Shown piece by piece: positions 1 to 9,069 of a stretch of DNA of 64,000 bases. Location of the stretch: positions 2,480,001 through 2,544,000 of the forward strand of contig NZ_CP107905.1 of NCBI RefSeq assembly GCF_036014015.1, in the 5' to 3' direction. Numbering within the stretch: the first letter of the stretch is position 1; each line of letters opens with the position of its first letter. The notes below the pieces were generated by a model. It did no database searches. It was not told where the DNA came from and worked only from the letters and a program-made list of their open reading frames with translations. Both the position numbers and the translations under genes were made by a program. This DNA comes from Streptomyces sp. NBC_00457. GTDB taxonomy: Bacteria > Actinomycetota > Actinomycetes > Streptomycetales > Streptomycetaceae.

Positions 1-1
1 G

Positions 2-2068
2 ATGGAACGGCACTTCCCCGAGCCGGACGTCCAGTCGGCGCAGGTCGTGTTCCAGGCGCCGGCCGGCCGCAAGGTGACCGAGGCGGATCTGCGTACGCCG
101 CTGGAGGCCATGGGCCGGGTCCCCGGGGTGAGCGAGGTCAGTGATCCGTCCGAGAGCGGGACCGTCTCCGAGGACGGACGGACCGCGGTGGCTGAGGTCA
201 CCTTCGCCACCAAGGAGGCCGACGACGTGCCGGAAGGCACGTTGGACGCGGTGAAGGCCGCGGGGGACGAAGCCCAGCAGGCCGGCCTGAGGACCATCTA
301 CGGCGGTGAGCCCTACGAGACGTCGCATCCGCCCGTGGGGCCCGGTGAGCTGGTCGGACTGGGCGTGGCCCTGGTCATCCTGGTGATCACGTTCGGGTCG
401 CTGCTCGCGGCGGGTCTGCCGCTGCTCACCGCGGTGCTCGGGATCGTCGGCACGATGGCCGCGATGATGGGTCTGGCCACGGCGTTCGACGTCTCCGACA
501 ACGCGCCCACTCTGGCGATCATGCTGGGTCTCGCCGTCGGTATCGACTACGCCCTGTTCATCGTCTCCCGGCACCGCGCCCAGCTCGGCGCGGGCATGCC
601 GGTCCGGGAGTCCGTCGCCACGGCCACCGCCACCGCGGGCAGCGCCGTGATCTTCGCCGGAGCCACGGTCCTCATCGCGCTCTCCGGTCTGTCCGTCGCC
701 GGTGTGCCGATGCTCACCTCCATGGGCCTGGCGTCCGCCGGAGCGGTCGCGGTCGCCGTCATCACGGCGGTGACTTTGCTGCCCGCGCTGATGGGAATGG
801 CCGGTCACCGGCTCACGCCCAAGGCGCCCCGGTCCGCCACCCGACGCCGCCGGTTCCTGCCCATGGGCTGTAAGCGCGCCGCGCGGCAGGCAGCGCGCAG
901 CGGCCGGACGGCCGGCATGGGCGTGCGCTGGACCGAGGGCGTCCTGCGCCACCCCGTACGCAACCTGATCCTGGGCACCGCCGCGCTCATCGCCCTGGCC
1001 GTTCCCGGCATGGAACTGAAGCTGGCGCTCACCGACGAGGGTTCCGCCGCCACGAGCAGCTCCAGCCGCCAGGCCTACGACGTGATCAGTGACGCCTTCG
1101 GTCCCGGCGCCAACGGCCCCCTCGTCGTGCTCGTCGAGAACGACGATGCGGCCGCCGTCGCCTCCACGGCCACCGCTGTCGAGGACGAGCTGCGCGGGGT
1201 CGACGGCATCGCGGACGTCAGCAGTGTGGACATGGCCGAGGACGAGACGGCGGCACGGATCCAGGTCATCCCCGAGACCGGCCCGCGCTCCGAGGAGACC
1301 AGCGGCCTCGTCTCCCGGCTGCGCACCCAGATGCAGCCACTGGCGCAGTGGAGCGGCTCTTACGTCGCCGTCACCGGTATGACCGCGGTCAGCATCGACG
1401 TCTCCGACAAACTCAGCGGCGCACTCGTGCCCTTCGTGATCGTCGTCGTGGGCCTCTCCCTGCTCCTGCTGATGGTCGCGTTCCGGTCGATCGCCATCCC
1501 CATCAAGGCCACCATCGGGTTCCTGCTGTCCGTGGGTGCCGCCTTCGGAGCCACCGTCGCGGTCTTTCAGTGGGGATGGCTGGCCGGCCCGCTGGGCGTG
1601 CCCAGCGAGGGCCCGGTGGCCAGCTTCGTGCCCATCATCGTGATGTCCGTACTCTTCGGACTGGCCATGGACTACGAGGTGTTCCTCGTCTCCGCCATGC
1701 GGGAGGACTACAACCGCCACGGCGACGCCCGCACCGCCATCCTCAACGGAGCCCGCGACGCCGCCCGCGTGGTAACTTCTGCCGCGCTCATCATGGTCTC
1801 GGTGTTCGTCAGTTTCCTGTTCGCCCGCGACGCCGACATCATGCCGATCGCCTTCGCCCTGGCCTTCGGAGTCATGGTCGACGCCTTCCTCGTCCGTATG
1901 ACCCTCGTGCCGGCGGTGCTGGCGCTCCTCGGTGACCGGGCCTGGTGGCTCCCGCGACGCCTTGACCGCGTACTGCCCCATCTCGACGTCGAGGGCGGGA
2001 ACTTCCACGCTCCCCAGCCGGCGGCTCGCCACGTCCCCGTCAAGGAATCCACCCCAGCAAGCCTGTGA
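2..2068 (+). CDS. MMPL/RND family exporter, 5' end cut by window
   Basis: Inner-membrane transporter of the MMPL branch of the RND superfamily, a group that exports lipids, drugs or lipid-like metabolites using proton motive force. Two repeated modules are visible. Each has a soluble loop followed by a hydrophobic block: the first holds the GIDYALFIVSRHR motif near residue 180, the second the LAMDYEVFLVSAMRED motif near residue 555. The Asp-Tyr pair in each is the hallmark of the family's proton relay. The reading frame is open to the window edge and lacks the usual N-terminal first membrane helix, so the ATG at base 2 is probably internal and the gene starts outside the window. A two-component system follows within 100 bases in the same direction, suggesting stress-responsive export. 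The substrate cannot be read from the sequence. Confidence 0.9.
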   Translation: MERHFPEPDVQSAQVVFQAPAGRKVTEADLRTPLEAMGRVPGVSEVSDPSESGTVSEDGRTAVAEVTFATKEADDVPEGTLDAVKAAGDEAQQAGLRTIYGGEPYETSHPPVGPGELVGLGVALVILVITFGSLLAAGLPLLTAVLGIVGTMAAMMGLATAFDVSDNAPTLAIMLGLAVGIDYALFIVSRHRAQLGAGMPVRESVATATATAGSAVIFAGATVLIALSGLSVAGVPMLTSMGLASAGAVAVAVITAVTLLPALMGMAGHRLTPKAPRSATRRRRFLPMGCKRAARQAARSGRTAGMGVRWTEGVLRHPVRNLILGTAALIALAVPGMELKLALTDEGSAATSSSSRQAYDVISDAFGPGANGPLVVLVENDDAAAVASTATAVEDELRGVDGIADVSSVDMAEDETAARIQVIPETGPRSEETSGLVSRLRTQMQPLAQWSGSYVAVTGMTAVSIDVSDKLSGALVPFVIVVVGLSLLLLMVAFRSIAIPIKATIGFLLSVGAAFGATVAVFQWGWLAGPLGVPSEGPVASFVPIIVMSVLFGLAMDYEVFLVSAMREDYNRHGDARTAILNGARDAARVVTSAALIMVSVFVSFLFARDADIMPIAFALAFGVMVDAFLVRMTLVPAVLALLGDRAWWLPRRLDRVLPHLDVEGGNFHAPQPAARHVPVKESTPASL

Positions 2069-2168
2069 CAACGCGATGATCAGCAGAGCCGACACCGGAA
2101 CCACCGAGTTCGCCGCACCGGCGGCAACGGCAGACATCGGGCGGCCGATGCCGCCACCAGGAGCACAC

Positions 2169-2888
2169 ATGAACGCCGTCAACACGCCGGTTACCGCCGA
2201 CCGCGTCCTCGTCATCGACGACGACCCCGGCATCAGGCGCCTGCTGATCTCGGCACTCCAGTTCGCCGGCTTCGAAGTCGACGTGGCGGGCGACCTGGCC
2301 GAAGCCCTCGACCAGGTCGCCCGCCGCCCCCCGGACGTCGTCGTCCTCGACGTGATGCTCCCCGGCGCCGACGGCTTCGAGATCCTCCAACTGCTGCGCG
2401 CCCGCGCCGTCGACGTACCCGTCCTCTTCCTCACCGCCCGCGACGCCGTCGAGGACCGGGTACGAGGACTGCGCCTGGGCGGCGACGACTACGTCACCAA
2501 ACCCTTCAGCGTCGTCGAAGTCGGCGCCCGCTTGCAGGCACTGCTGCGCCGGGCGCGCAGCGGAACTCCCGCCGCCGAGGAGACACGCCTGCGGTGTGGC
2601 GACCTCACCCTCGACGACCCCCGCCACGAAGTCCGCCGAGCGGGCCAACTCATCGAACTCTCCCCCACCGAATACCGTCTGCTGCATTACCTGCTGAGTC
2701 ACCAGGGGCAGGTCCTCTCCCGCGCCCAGATCCTCGAGGCCGTGTGGCAGTACAGCTTCGGCGGGGACTCCGTCGTCGTCGAACGCTTCATCTCCAACCT
2801 CCGACGCAAGATCGACCATGGCCGTACGCCGCTGCTGCGCACCGTGCGCGGTGTCGGCTACACCCTCCGAGAGCAGGACGACTCGTGA
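2169..2888 (+). CDS. OmpR/PhoB-family response regulator
   Basis: DNA-binding response regulator of 239 residues. The receiver domain has the acidic pocket DDD at 17-19, the phosphoacceptor Asp61 in VVVLDVMLPG and Lys111 in VTKPFS. A C-terminal winged helix carries the PTEYRLLHYLL and RTVRGVGYTL signatures of the OmpR/PhoB class. I chose the ATG at 2169 because it immediately precedes the receiver fold; a longer open frame upstream overlaps the MMPL gene and has no recognisable sequence. The stop overlaps the kinase start by four bases (GTGA), so the two are translationally coupled. The regulator probably controls the adjacent MMPL exporter, which is an inference from position. Confidence 0.95.
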   Translation: MNAVNTPVTADRVLVIDDDPGIRRLLISALQFAGFEVDVAGDLAEALDQVARRPPDVVVLDVMLPGADGFEILQLLRARAVDVPVLFLTARDAVEDRVRGLRLGGDDYVTKPFSVVEVGARLQALLRRARSGTPAAEETRLRCGDLTLDDPRHEVRRAGQLIELSPTEYRLLHYLLSHQGQVLSRAQILEAVWQYSFGGDSVVVERFISNLRRKIDHGRTPLLRTVRGVGYTLREQDDS

Positions 2889-4300
2889 CACTCCGCGGCC
2901 GTCTTCCCTGGGCCTTCTCCAGCGTCCGCCTGCGTCTGCTCGCGGGGCTCGCCGTTCTCCTGGTCGTCGGCCTGGTGGTCAGCGCCGTCATCAGCGCCCT
3001 GCTCCTGGATGACTTCCTGGACAAGCGAAACCAGGACACCCTCAAGGCCAACTCCGAGCGTTTGACACGGGTCATCGGCCAGGGACCGCAGACCGCCAAC
3101 GCCGACCAGCTCGGCGCCCTGCTCAGCTCGCCCCTGGGCACGGTGGCCGTCGACGAGGACAACAAGGTCCTGCTGAGCACCGGTTCCGCGGCCGGAGCCG
3201 CCGACGAGCTGGCCGCGCTCAGCGCGACGGCACCCGCGGGAAGCGTCGTCACCTTGGAGGGGGGCGACCTCAGCGCCGTACGCATCCCCAGTCCCGGCCT
3301 GGTCATCGACCGCGGGCCCGCCGAAGGCACCGTGACACCGGCGACTGTCGTCCTCAGCATCGACACCTCCGTCGACGACGCCACCACCGACGCGCTCATC
3401 AGACGGCAACTGGCTTTGATCGGCGGCACGTTGCTGGTGCTGCTGGGGCTGTCCGTCATCGTTCTGCGTCTGGGTATGCGCCCGCTCGCCCGCATGGCCC
3501 GCAGCGCCGACGCCATCGCCGCGGGCTCCCTGACCGAGCGGCTGCCCACCCATCGCAACGGCAGCGAAGCCGACCTGCTGGCCAAGGCGGTCAACCGGGC
3601 GTTCGACGCCCAGGCCCGCGCGGAGGCGACCGTGCGCTCGCTGGCCGCCGACACCTCCCACGAACTGCGCACCCCGCTGTCCACCATCTCCGGATGGCTC
3701 GATCTGCACCGCCAAGGCGGCCTTTCCGGACCTGGCCTGGAGACCGCACTCGAGCACATCGAGAACGAAGTGGGGCGGATGCGCCTGCTCGTGGAGGAAC
3801 TCTCGCTGCTCGCCCGCCTGGACGCCGGCCGGCCCGTCGAGCAGGACGATGTGGACCTCACCGTCCTGGCCGCCGGCGTCATCGAGGACGCCCAGATCAT
3901 CTACCCCCAACGCGACATCGCCATGGCGCCCGCCCTGCCCGCACCCGTCATCGGGGATGCCGCCCGTCTCCAGCAGGTCCTGCGCAATCTCGTCGGCAAC
4001 GCCGTCCAGCACACCCCGGCTCAGACCTCCGTGCGCGTCGAGGTCACCCTCAGCCGTGACACCGTGGAGCTGACTGTCATCGACAACGGTCCTGGAATCT
4101 CCCCCGAGGACCTGCCCCGCGTCTTCGAGCGGTTCTGGCGCGCCGAGGCCAGCCGGAGCCGCGCGTACGGCGGTTCCGGTCTCGGCCTGGCCATCGTGGA
4201 GGCCATCGTCCACGCCCACCACGGACAGGTGGCCGTGTACTCGGACGTGGGAGTCGGAACCACCGTCACCATCCGGCTCCCGCGTGGCCATCGGCCGTGA
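2885..4300 (+). CDS. Sensor histidine kinase (HAMP, HisKA, HATPase)
   Basis: Membrane sensor kinase of 471 residues and cognate partner of the preceding regulator. An N-terminal membrane helix (about 15-42) is followed by a periplasmic region of roughly 130 residues, a second helix around LALIGGTLLVLLGLSVIVL, a HAMP linker, the dimerisation box with phospho-His259 in SHELRTPLST, and an ATPase domain with an N box (LRNLVGNAVQHTP), a G1 box (DNGPGI) and a G2 box (GGSGLGLAIV). The GTG start at 2885 sits inside the regulator's stop codon. The signal sensed by the extracytoplasmic loop is unknown. Confidence 0.93.
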   Translation: MTLRGRLPWAFSSVRLRLLAGLAVLLVVGLVVSAVISALLLDDFLDKRNQDTLKANSERLTRVIGQGPQTANADQLGALLSSPLGTVAVDEDNKVLLSTGSAAGAADELAALSATAPAGSVVTLEGGDLSAVRIPSPGLVIDRGPAEGTVTPATVVLSIDTSVDDATTDALIRRQLALIGGTLLVLLGLSVIVLRLGMRPLARMARSADAIAAGSLTERLPTHRNGSEADLLAKAVNRAFDAQARAEATVRSLAADTSHELRTPLSTISGWLDLHRQGGLSGPGLETALEHIENEVGRMRLLVEELSLLARLDAGRPVEQDDVDLTVLAAGVIEDAQIIYPQRDIAMAPALPAPVIGDAARLQQVLRNLVGNAVQHTPAQTSVRVEVTLSRDTVELTVIDNGPGISPEDLPRVFERFWRAEASRSRAYGGSGLGLAIVEAIVHAHHGQVAVYSDVGVGTTVTIRLPRGHRP

Positions 4301-4396
4301 CGACTCACGCACGGCACACCGGGCACGGAAGGCGTAGGGCCTGTGCGCCTGGCTGAACGCCGTTGAACGTGCGGGCACCTCTGTGCGGTCGGTCCC

Positions 4397-5077
4397 TTAC
4401 GAGGCCGCTCGCAGCCGGTTCGCGATGAAGCTCGTGTGGGTGATGCCGGGCACGATGAGCCCGCTCTCATAGGCGAAGGCGATCAGGTGCCCTCGCCGGC
4501 GGAGTCCGAGCTTGCTGAGCATGTGCGTGATGTGGGTCTTCACGGTGAGCGGACTGAGGTCCAGATCGCGGGCGATGGAGGCGCTGTCCTGACCGCGCGA
4601 CAGCATCGTGAGGATCTCGCGTTCTCTGCGGGAGAGATCTCGGGTGAGTTCGGGCGTGACCCGTGCCTGAGCCGTGTTGACAGCCGGAGCCGTGCCCAGG
4701 GCCACGACAAGCCCACCCCGGCTCACGGTTTCCAGGGCCGCGATCAGCTGTGACGCGCTGACGTCGGCGGCGAGAATGCCCGTGGCGCCGGCGCGCACCT
4801 GGGCGTCGACCTCCTGAGCGCGGGAAGCGCCGAAGACAACGGTCCGGGCCACGGCACAGGTCTCGCTGATCAGAGCGGTGAAGTCGTCCGGCTCAGCCGC
4901 CTGGATGGAGCGGTCGAGCAGGACGAGGTCCGCCTCGACGCCGCCATGGAGCAGGTCCCTGAGGTCGCCGCTGTGCACGGCGGTGCCGGCCACCCTCATG
5001 GAGCTACTCGAATCGATCACCTTGGTGAGGGCGGCCCGCACAAGGGACGGCCCGCCCGCGACAATTACTTGGTTCAC
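4397..5077 (-). CDS. NarL/FixJ-type regulator with atypical receiver
   Basis: About 226 residues: an N-terminal receiver-like domain and a C-terminal LuxR helix-turn-helix (LSRREREILTMLSRGQDSAS, then TVKTHITHML). The phosphoacceptor region DLVLLD is kept, but the usual acidic pair at the end of strand 1 is replaced by VIVAGGPS, and the usual Lys position reads FGASRAQ. Classical Mg-dependent phosphorylation is therefore doubtful, and this looks like an atypical, possibly ligand- or interaction-controlled regulator. No kinase gene is adjacent. The GTG at 5077 aligns with a normal receiver start and follows GAAGGA at a short spacing; an ATG at 5122 would add 15 residues without recognisable sequence. 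Confidence 0.8.
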   Translation of the reverse strand: MNQVIVAGGPSLVRAALTKVIDSSSSMRVAGTAVHSGDLRDLLHGGVEADLVLLDRSIQAAEPDDFTALISETCAVARTVVFGASRAQEVDAQVRAGATGILAADVSASQLIAALETVSRGGLVVALGTAPAVNTAQARVTPELTRDLSRREREILTMLSRGQDSASIARDLDLSPLTVKTHITHMLSKLGLRRRGHLIAFAYESGLIVPGITHTSFIANRLRAAS

Positions 5078-5205
5078 GGGTCCTTCTTCTGCCTCACGGA
5101 CCGGGATGACCCGACACATCATTCACACCGCACTTGACGGTCGGCCCGCAGTCGGCCTGAGCGTTTCTTGACGGCTGCCTCAGGAATTCGTCCGCCCGCA
5201 ACCGG

Positions 5206-5233
5206 TTGACAATCCTGCTGTAGCAAATACCGT
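5206..5233 (+). promoter_or_regulatory. Promoter of the GntR gene, apparently leaderless
   Basis: TTGACA (5206-5211) and TACCGT (5228-5233) separated by 16 bases form a good vegetative-type promoter. Transcription would start about 7 bases downstream, at or next to the ATG at 5241, and there is no ribosome-binding purine tract in between, so the mRNA is predicted to be leaderless. The operator at 5216-5234 overlaps the spacer and the -10 box, as expected for autorepression. Confidence 0.6.
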
Positions 5234-5234
5234 A
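5216..5234 (+). promoter_or_regulatory. GntR operator copy 1 (TGCTGTAGCAAATACCGTA)
   Basis: This 19-base site begins with the inverted repeat TGCT-GT-AGCA and lies over the promoter of the regulator gene. It aligns without gaps to two sites upstream of the MFS gene (5998-6016 and 6038-6056), with consensus near tGCTaTaGCAaATggC. It is the likely autoregulatory binding site of the adjacent GntR/FCD protein. Confidence 0.6.
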
Positions 5235-5240
5235 CTGCCC

Positions 5241-5960
5241 ATGGGACAGCTTCCGCAGCTCACGGTCTCCGCGACCTTGGGTGACCAGGCGTACACGGCG
5301 ATCCGTGAGGCGATCGTCTCGGGCGTCCTCGAGCGGGGTCAGAAGGTGACCGAGCGGGGGCTGGCCGAGTCTCTCGACATCAGCGCGACACCGGTGCGCG
5401 AGGCGTTGCGCCGCCTGGAGCAGGACCGGCTGGTGGAGAGGACCGGCCCCCGCTCCGTGCGCATCGCGAAGTACGCGGAGGAGGAACTGCGGGAGTTCTC
5501 CATGATCGGCGACTCGCTCCGCGCGCTGGCCGCGCGGCTGGCCGCGGAGAAGTCGACCGCGGCACAGAGACGGCAGATGCGTACCGTCCTCGACGAGGCC
5601 GACCGTCTGTGCAGCCAGACGGCCGAAGTCAGTCCCGGCAGCGCCGACGAGCGGAAGCTGATCGAGGAGATCCTGCACTGCATGCGACAGTTCCATGAGC
5701 TGGTGGACCAGGCCAGCGGGAACGCGACCCTGCTGCAGATGCTGCACATGGTCGACGCCTTCGGCCCGGACGAACGACGCAACAGCGTCCTGTCCGAGAT
5801 CAGCGACGAACGGCGCAGCGCCGTGGATGCGCGCTATCACCAGCACCGTGCCATCTACGACGCCATCGCCGCCGGAGACGGCAGCCGGGCGGAGGAGCTG
5901 ATGAACGCGCACAGCCGGTCGTCCAGCTCCTCCCTGCTCACGGCGCGCTTCTCGAACTGA
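5241..5960 (+). CDS. GntR-family regulator, FadR/FCD subfamily
   Basis: Transcription factor of 239 residues. The N-terminal winged helix (about 10-75) contains the GntR signature AYTAIREAIVSGVLERGQ, then LAESLDISATPVREALRRLE. The helical C-terminal ligand domain is of the FCD type, with conserved His positions (HCMRQFHELV, then a late HQHRAIYDAIAAGD). Such proteins are usually repressors of organic-acid catabolic genes, relieved by the pathway substrate. The gene reads into a four-gene MFS/AtuA/DUF4387/hydrolase operon and shares an operator sequence with it, so it most likely controls that operon. The ATG at 5241 lacks a ribosome site, consistent with a leaderless transcript. Confidence 0.92.
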   Translation: MGQLPQLTVSATLGDQAYTAIREAIVSGVLERGQKVTERGLAESLDISATPVREALRRLEQDRLVERTGPRSVRIAKYAEEELREFSMIGDSLRALAARLAAEKSTAAQRRQMRTVLDEADRLCSQTAEVSPGSADERKLIEEILHCMRQFHELVDQASGNATLLQMLHMVDAFGPDERRNSVLSEISDERRSAVDARYHQHRAIYDAIAAGDGSRAEELMNAHSRSSSSSLLTARFSN

Positions 5961-5997
5961 AAGTCACCTGAAGGGGTCACTCGCCCGCCCCCTTCGA

Positions 5998-6056
5998 AGC
6001 TATAGCAAATGGCATCAGAGGCGCTACACCCCGTACGTGCTATGGCATATGGCAAA
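5998..6056 (+). promoter_or_regulatory. GntR operator copies 2 and 3 upstream of MFS operon
   Basis: Copy 2 is AGCTATAGCAAATGGCATC (5998-6016) and copy 3 is TGCTATGGCATATGGCAAA (6038-6056). Start-to-start spacing is 40 bases, close to four helical turns. Both align with the site upstream of the regulator gene at 5216. Copy 3 ends inside the AAAGGAG ribosome site of the MFS gene, so binding there should block transcription from a promoter located between or upstream of the copies. Confidence 0.6.
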
Positions 6057-6065
6057 GGAGCCGCC

Positions 6066-7328
6066 ATGCCCAACATCTCCGCGCCCGTGGAAGGGCCCTC
6101 CCACGGAGAGTCCACCGCCCCGCGGCGAATGAGCGCCGGCACCGTCCTGTGGGTGACCCTGGCCGTCTTCGCCCAGGAATCGGTGTGGAACTTCTACGAC
6201 GCGCAGGTCCCCTCCGAGCTGCGGCAGTACATCGCCTCCGCCGGCCTCGTCGGGCTGATCATGGGTATGGACAACGTCCTCGGGGTCCTGATCCAGCCCT
6301 GGATGGGATTCCTGTCCGACCGTCGCGCTCGCGACGGCAAGGGCCGTTGGGCGATCATCCTGACCGGAGCCGCCCTGGCCTCGGTGCCCTTCGCCCTGAT
6401 CCCCTGGACGCACGGCCTTCCGCTGCTCATGCTCTGCGTCGTCGGCTTCGCGGCCATGGCCAACGCGTTCAAGGGCATCACGGAGACCCTGGTCTCCGAC
6501 TACGTCGCCCCCTCCCACCGGGGCAAGGCGCAGGGCTTCGTGAAGGCCGGCGTCAGTCTCACGATCGTCGTCTCGTCGCTGATCAGCCTGCTCGTCGTCG
6601 ACCGCAGCATCACCCTGGCGTTCGCCATCCCGCCCGTCCTCATGCTGCTGTTGCTCACGACGTCCTGGTTCTTCCTGGGCCGCCGACATCACCCCGCCGC
6701 GAACCCACCGTCCGCCGACTTCGCCTCACCCTGGGCGGTCATGAAGGACATGGTGCGCGACCCGTCCCGCGCCCGGGCCCTGCTCATGCTGGGCATCTTC
6801 TGCTTCGCCGGCATGTGGTCCGCTCTGCGCTCGCTCATGACCCCGTACGGCACCGAGGCACTGGACCTGTCCCGCGGCTCGGCGGGCGGGCTCGCGCTAC
6901 CCGGCGCCGTCGCCTTCCTGGTCTGCGTCGTCCCCCTCGCCTACGCCTCGTCCCGGCTGGGCCAGGTGCGCGCCATGCGCTACGGCGTCGGCGTGTTCAT
7001 CGTCGGCCTGCTCATCGGCTTCTCCGTCCCCACGGTTCCCGGCACGGTCATCGCCATGGTGATCGCTTCCGTGGGCTACGCGGCCTTCGCCGTCAACGCG
7101 CTTGTCGCGTTGTGGAACCTCGCTCCCAGCAGACACGTCCTGGGCACCTACACCGGCCTGTACACCGTCGCCTCGTCCACCGGTGCGGCGCTCGGCCCCG
7201 CCCTGCTCGGCCTCACCGTCGACGCGACCGGATGGCGCTTCATGCTCCTGAACGGCGCGGTGTTCGCCACGATCACCTTCGCCGTCTTCACCCGCCTGGC
7301 CCGCCGAATCACTCCCCCCTCGCACTGA
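6066..7328 (+). CDS. MFS transporter, organic solute uptake
   Basis: Major facilitator superfamily protein of about 420 residues with around 12 hydrophobic segments. The signature between helices 2 and 3 is recognisable as GFLSDRRARDGKGRW, a pattern also seen in sugar/cation symporter relatives. The ATG at 6066 is preferred over 6009 because AAAGGAG ends five bases before it and the intervening sequence is an operator. First gene of an operon with AtuA-like, DUF4387 and hydrolase genes, so it probably imports their substrate or its precursor. Confidence 0.88.
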   Translation: MPNISAPVEGPSHGESTAPRRMSAGTVLWVTLAVFAQESVWNFYDAQVPSELRQYIASAGLVGLIMGMDNVLGVLIQPWMGFLSDRRARDGKGRWAIILTGAALASVPFALIPWTHGLPLLMLCVVGFAAMANAFKGITETLVSDYVAPSHRGKAQGFVKAGVSLTIVVSSLISLLVVDRSITLAFAIPPVLMLLLLTTSWFFLGRRHHPAANPPSADFASPWAVMKDMVRDPSRARALLMLGIFCFAGMWSALRSLMTPYGTEALDLSRGSAGGLALPGAVAFLVCVVPLAYASSRLGQVRAMRYGVGVFIVGLLIGFSVPTVPGTVIAMVIASVGYAAFAVNALVALWNLAPSRHVLGTYTGLYTVASSTGAALGPALLGLTVDATGWRFMLLNGAVFATITFAVFTRLARRITPPSH

Positions 7329-7371
7329 CCCGTCGCCCCATATCCCCTCACCAGGAAAGACAGAGACCCTC

Positions 7372-8733
7372 ATGGAGTTGCGCATCCTCGCTCCCACCGG
7401 AGCACTCGGCGCCGGCTTCGACGCCGCCGCCTTCCGACGCGGCGTCGCGGCCCGCCCGCACGTCATCGCGTGTGACGCCGGATCGACCGACTCCGGACCG
7501 GCCGCACTCGGCTCGGGAAACCCCAAGCTCTCCGACCAGGCCGTCACCCGCGACCTGCGCCTTCTGCTCACCGCACGCGACGAACTGGGCGTGCCGCTGA
7601 TCATCGGATCCTGCGGCACCAGCGGCCGGGACACCGGAGTCGACCGCGTCGCCGCCCTCGTACGCGACATCGCCGCGGCGCAGAACCTGCACTTCAAACT
7701 GGCTCTGATCTACTCCGACCAGCCGACCGAACGTCTCCAGCACCTCTACGACGCCGACCGCCTCCAGCCGCTGCCGCACGCCCCCGAGATCGACCGGGAG
7801 CTGTTCGCCCGCAGTCACACGGTCGCCATGATGGGTGTCGAACCCATCCAGGAGGCTCTGGACGCCGGCTGCGACGTCATCCTGGCCGGACGCGCAAGCG
7901 ACACCGCGCTCTTCGCCGCGCTCCCCCACATGCTCGGCGCCGACCCCGGCCTGACCTGGCACATGGCCAAGACCATCGAATGCGGCGCCGCCTGCGCCAT
8001 ACCCCCGTCCGCCAACGGCCTGCTCGTGCACCTGCGAAACGACCACTTCGATGTCACCACGCTCGCCGAAGGCAGCCGTCTCACCCCCAGGTCCGTCGCC
8101 GCCCACACGCTGTACGAGAACGCCGACCCGTATCGCGTCGCGGAGCCGTCGGGCACCCTCGACACCAGCGACGCCACCTACGAGGCGATCGACGAACGCA
8201 CCGTCCGGGCGCGCGGAGCACGCTTCGTCCCCGCGAACGGCTACAGCAACAAACTCGAAGGCGCCGAACTCGTCGGCTACCAGACCGTCATCGTCGGAGG
8301 AGTGCGCGACCGAGTGGTCATCCGGCGCCTGCCCGACCTGCTCCCCTTCGCCAAGAAGTACTTCGCGGACAAGATAATCGACGTGTTCGGCGGCGTCGTG
8401 GACCCCGACGACGTCGACATCGACTTCCGCCTCTACGGCGACGGGGCTGTACTGGCCACCGCGGAACCGGAGTCGCTGCGCCCTCGCGAACTCGGCGTCC
8501 TCATCACGGTTACGGCACCCGACCAGGCAACGGCCCACGCGGTCGCCACCTTCGTCGCGCACGCCAGCAGCCACCTGCCCATACCGGAATACGACGGGCT
8601 GGTCTCCACCCTCGCCTACCCGTACTCCCCGCCCGAGATCGACCGCGGCCCCCTCTACCGGTTCACCCTCAACCACGTCGTCACCGGAGTCAGTCCCACA
8701 GAACTGTTCCGCACCACCACCGAGGAGCTGTGA
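7372..8733 (+). CDS. AtuA-like protein (DUF1446)
   Basis: Protein of 453 residues matching the acyclic terpene utilization AtuA/DUF1446 family by its N-terminal IRILAPTGALG-like start, the ACDAGSTDSGPAALGSG segment and the internal DVILAGRASDTALFAALP segment. The family occurs in citronellol/geraniol degradation clusters and in many clusters for branched or hydroxy acids, but its exact reaction is not well established. No membrane segments or signal peptide, so it should be cytoplasmic. A start at 7372 follows GAAAGACAGAGACCCTC with a weak ribosome site. DUF4387 follows after three bases, its usual genomic companion. Confidence 0.85.
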   Translation: MELRILAPTGALGAGFDAAAFRRGVAARPHVIACDAGSTDSGPAALGSGNPKLSDQAVTRDLRLLLTARDELGVPLIIGSCGTSGRDTGVDRVAALVRDIAAAQNLHFKLALIYSDQPTERLQHLYDADRLQPLPHAPEIDRELFARSHTVAMMGVEPIQEALDAGCDVILAGRASDTALFAALPHMLGADPGLTWHMAKTIECGAACAIPPSANGLLVHLRNDHFDVTTLAEGSRLTPRSVAAHTLYENADPYRVAEPSGTLDTSDATYEAIDERTVRARGARFVPANGYSNKLEGAELVGYQTVIVGGVRDRVVIRRLPDLLPFAKKYFADKIIDVFGGVVDPDDVDIDFRLYGDGAVLATAEPESLRPRELGVLITVTAPDQATAHAVATFVAHASSHLPIPEYDGLVSTLAYPYSPPEIDRGPLYRFTLNHVVTGVSPTELFRTTTEEL

Positions 8734-8736
8734 CCC

Positions 8737-9069
8737 ATGACCACTCTGCTCGACTACTGCTCCCTGGTGCGGTCCAAGAACGCCGGTCCCTTCACCCTCA
8801 CCTTCGACTTCATGTGCCACGACCAGGCCGCCTATGACGCCCTCGTCGCCAGCGGCTTCCTCAACAGGGAACTCTTCGCCGACCTCTACGGCGCCGACCC
8901 CGCCGACATCCTGCTCGTCAACCACCCGCTCGCTCTCGCCGTGAAGGTCTCCCTCCCCCGCCCGACCGTCCAGGGCGACCTGCACGACAGCGACTGCTAC
9001 GCGGGCCAGCAGTACGCCCCCCTGATGGACCTCGCCGTGAGCGACGTGGACAAGGAGCACCACGGATGA
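8737..9069 (+). CDS. DUF4387 small protein
   Basis: Protein of 110 residues with the DUF4387 pattern (LCSLVRSKNAGPF-like start, then FDFMCHDQAAYDAL, and a C-terminal SDCYAGQQYAPLM). The family is almost always found beside DUF1446/AtuA and is sometimes fused to it, so it is probably a subunit or a partner domain of the same enzyme. The function is unknown. Its stop overlaps the next start by four bases (ATGA). Confidence 0.85.
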   Translation: MTTLLDYCSLVRSKNAGPFTLTFDFMCHDQAAYDALVASGFLNRELFADLYGADPADILLVNHPLALAVKVSLPRPTVQGDLHDSDCYAGQQYAPLMDLAVSDVDKEHHG

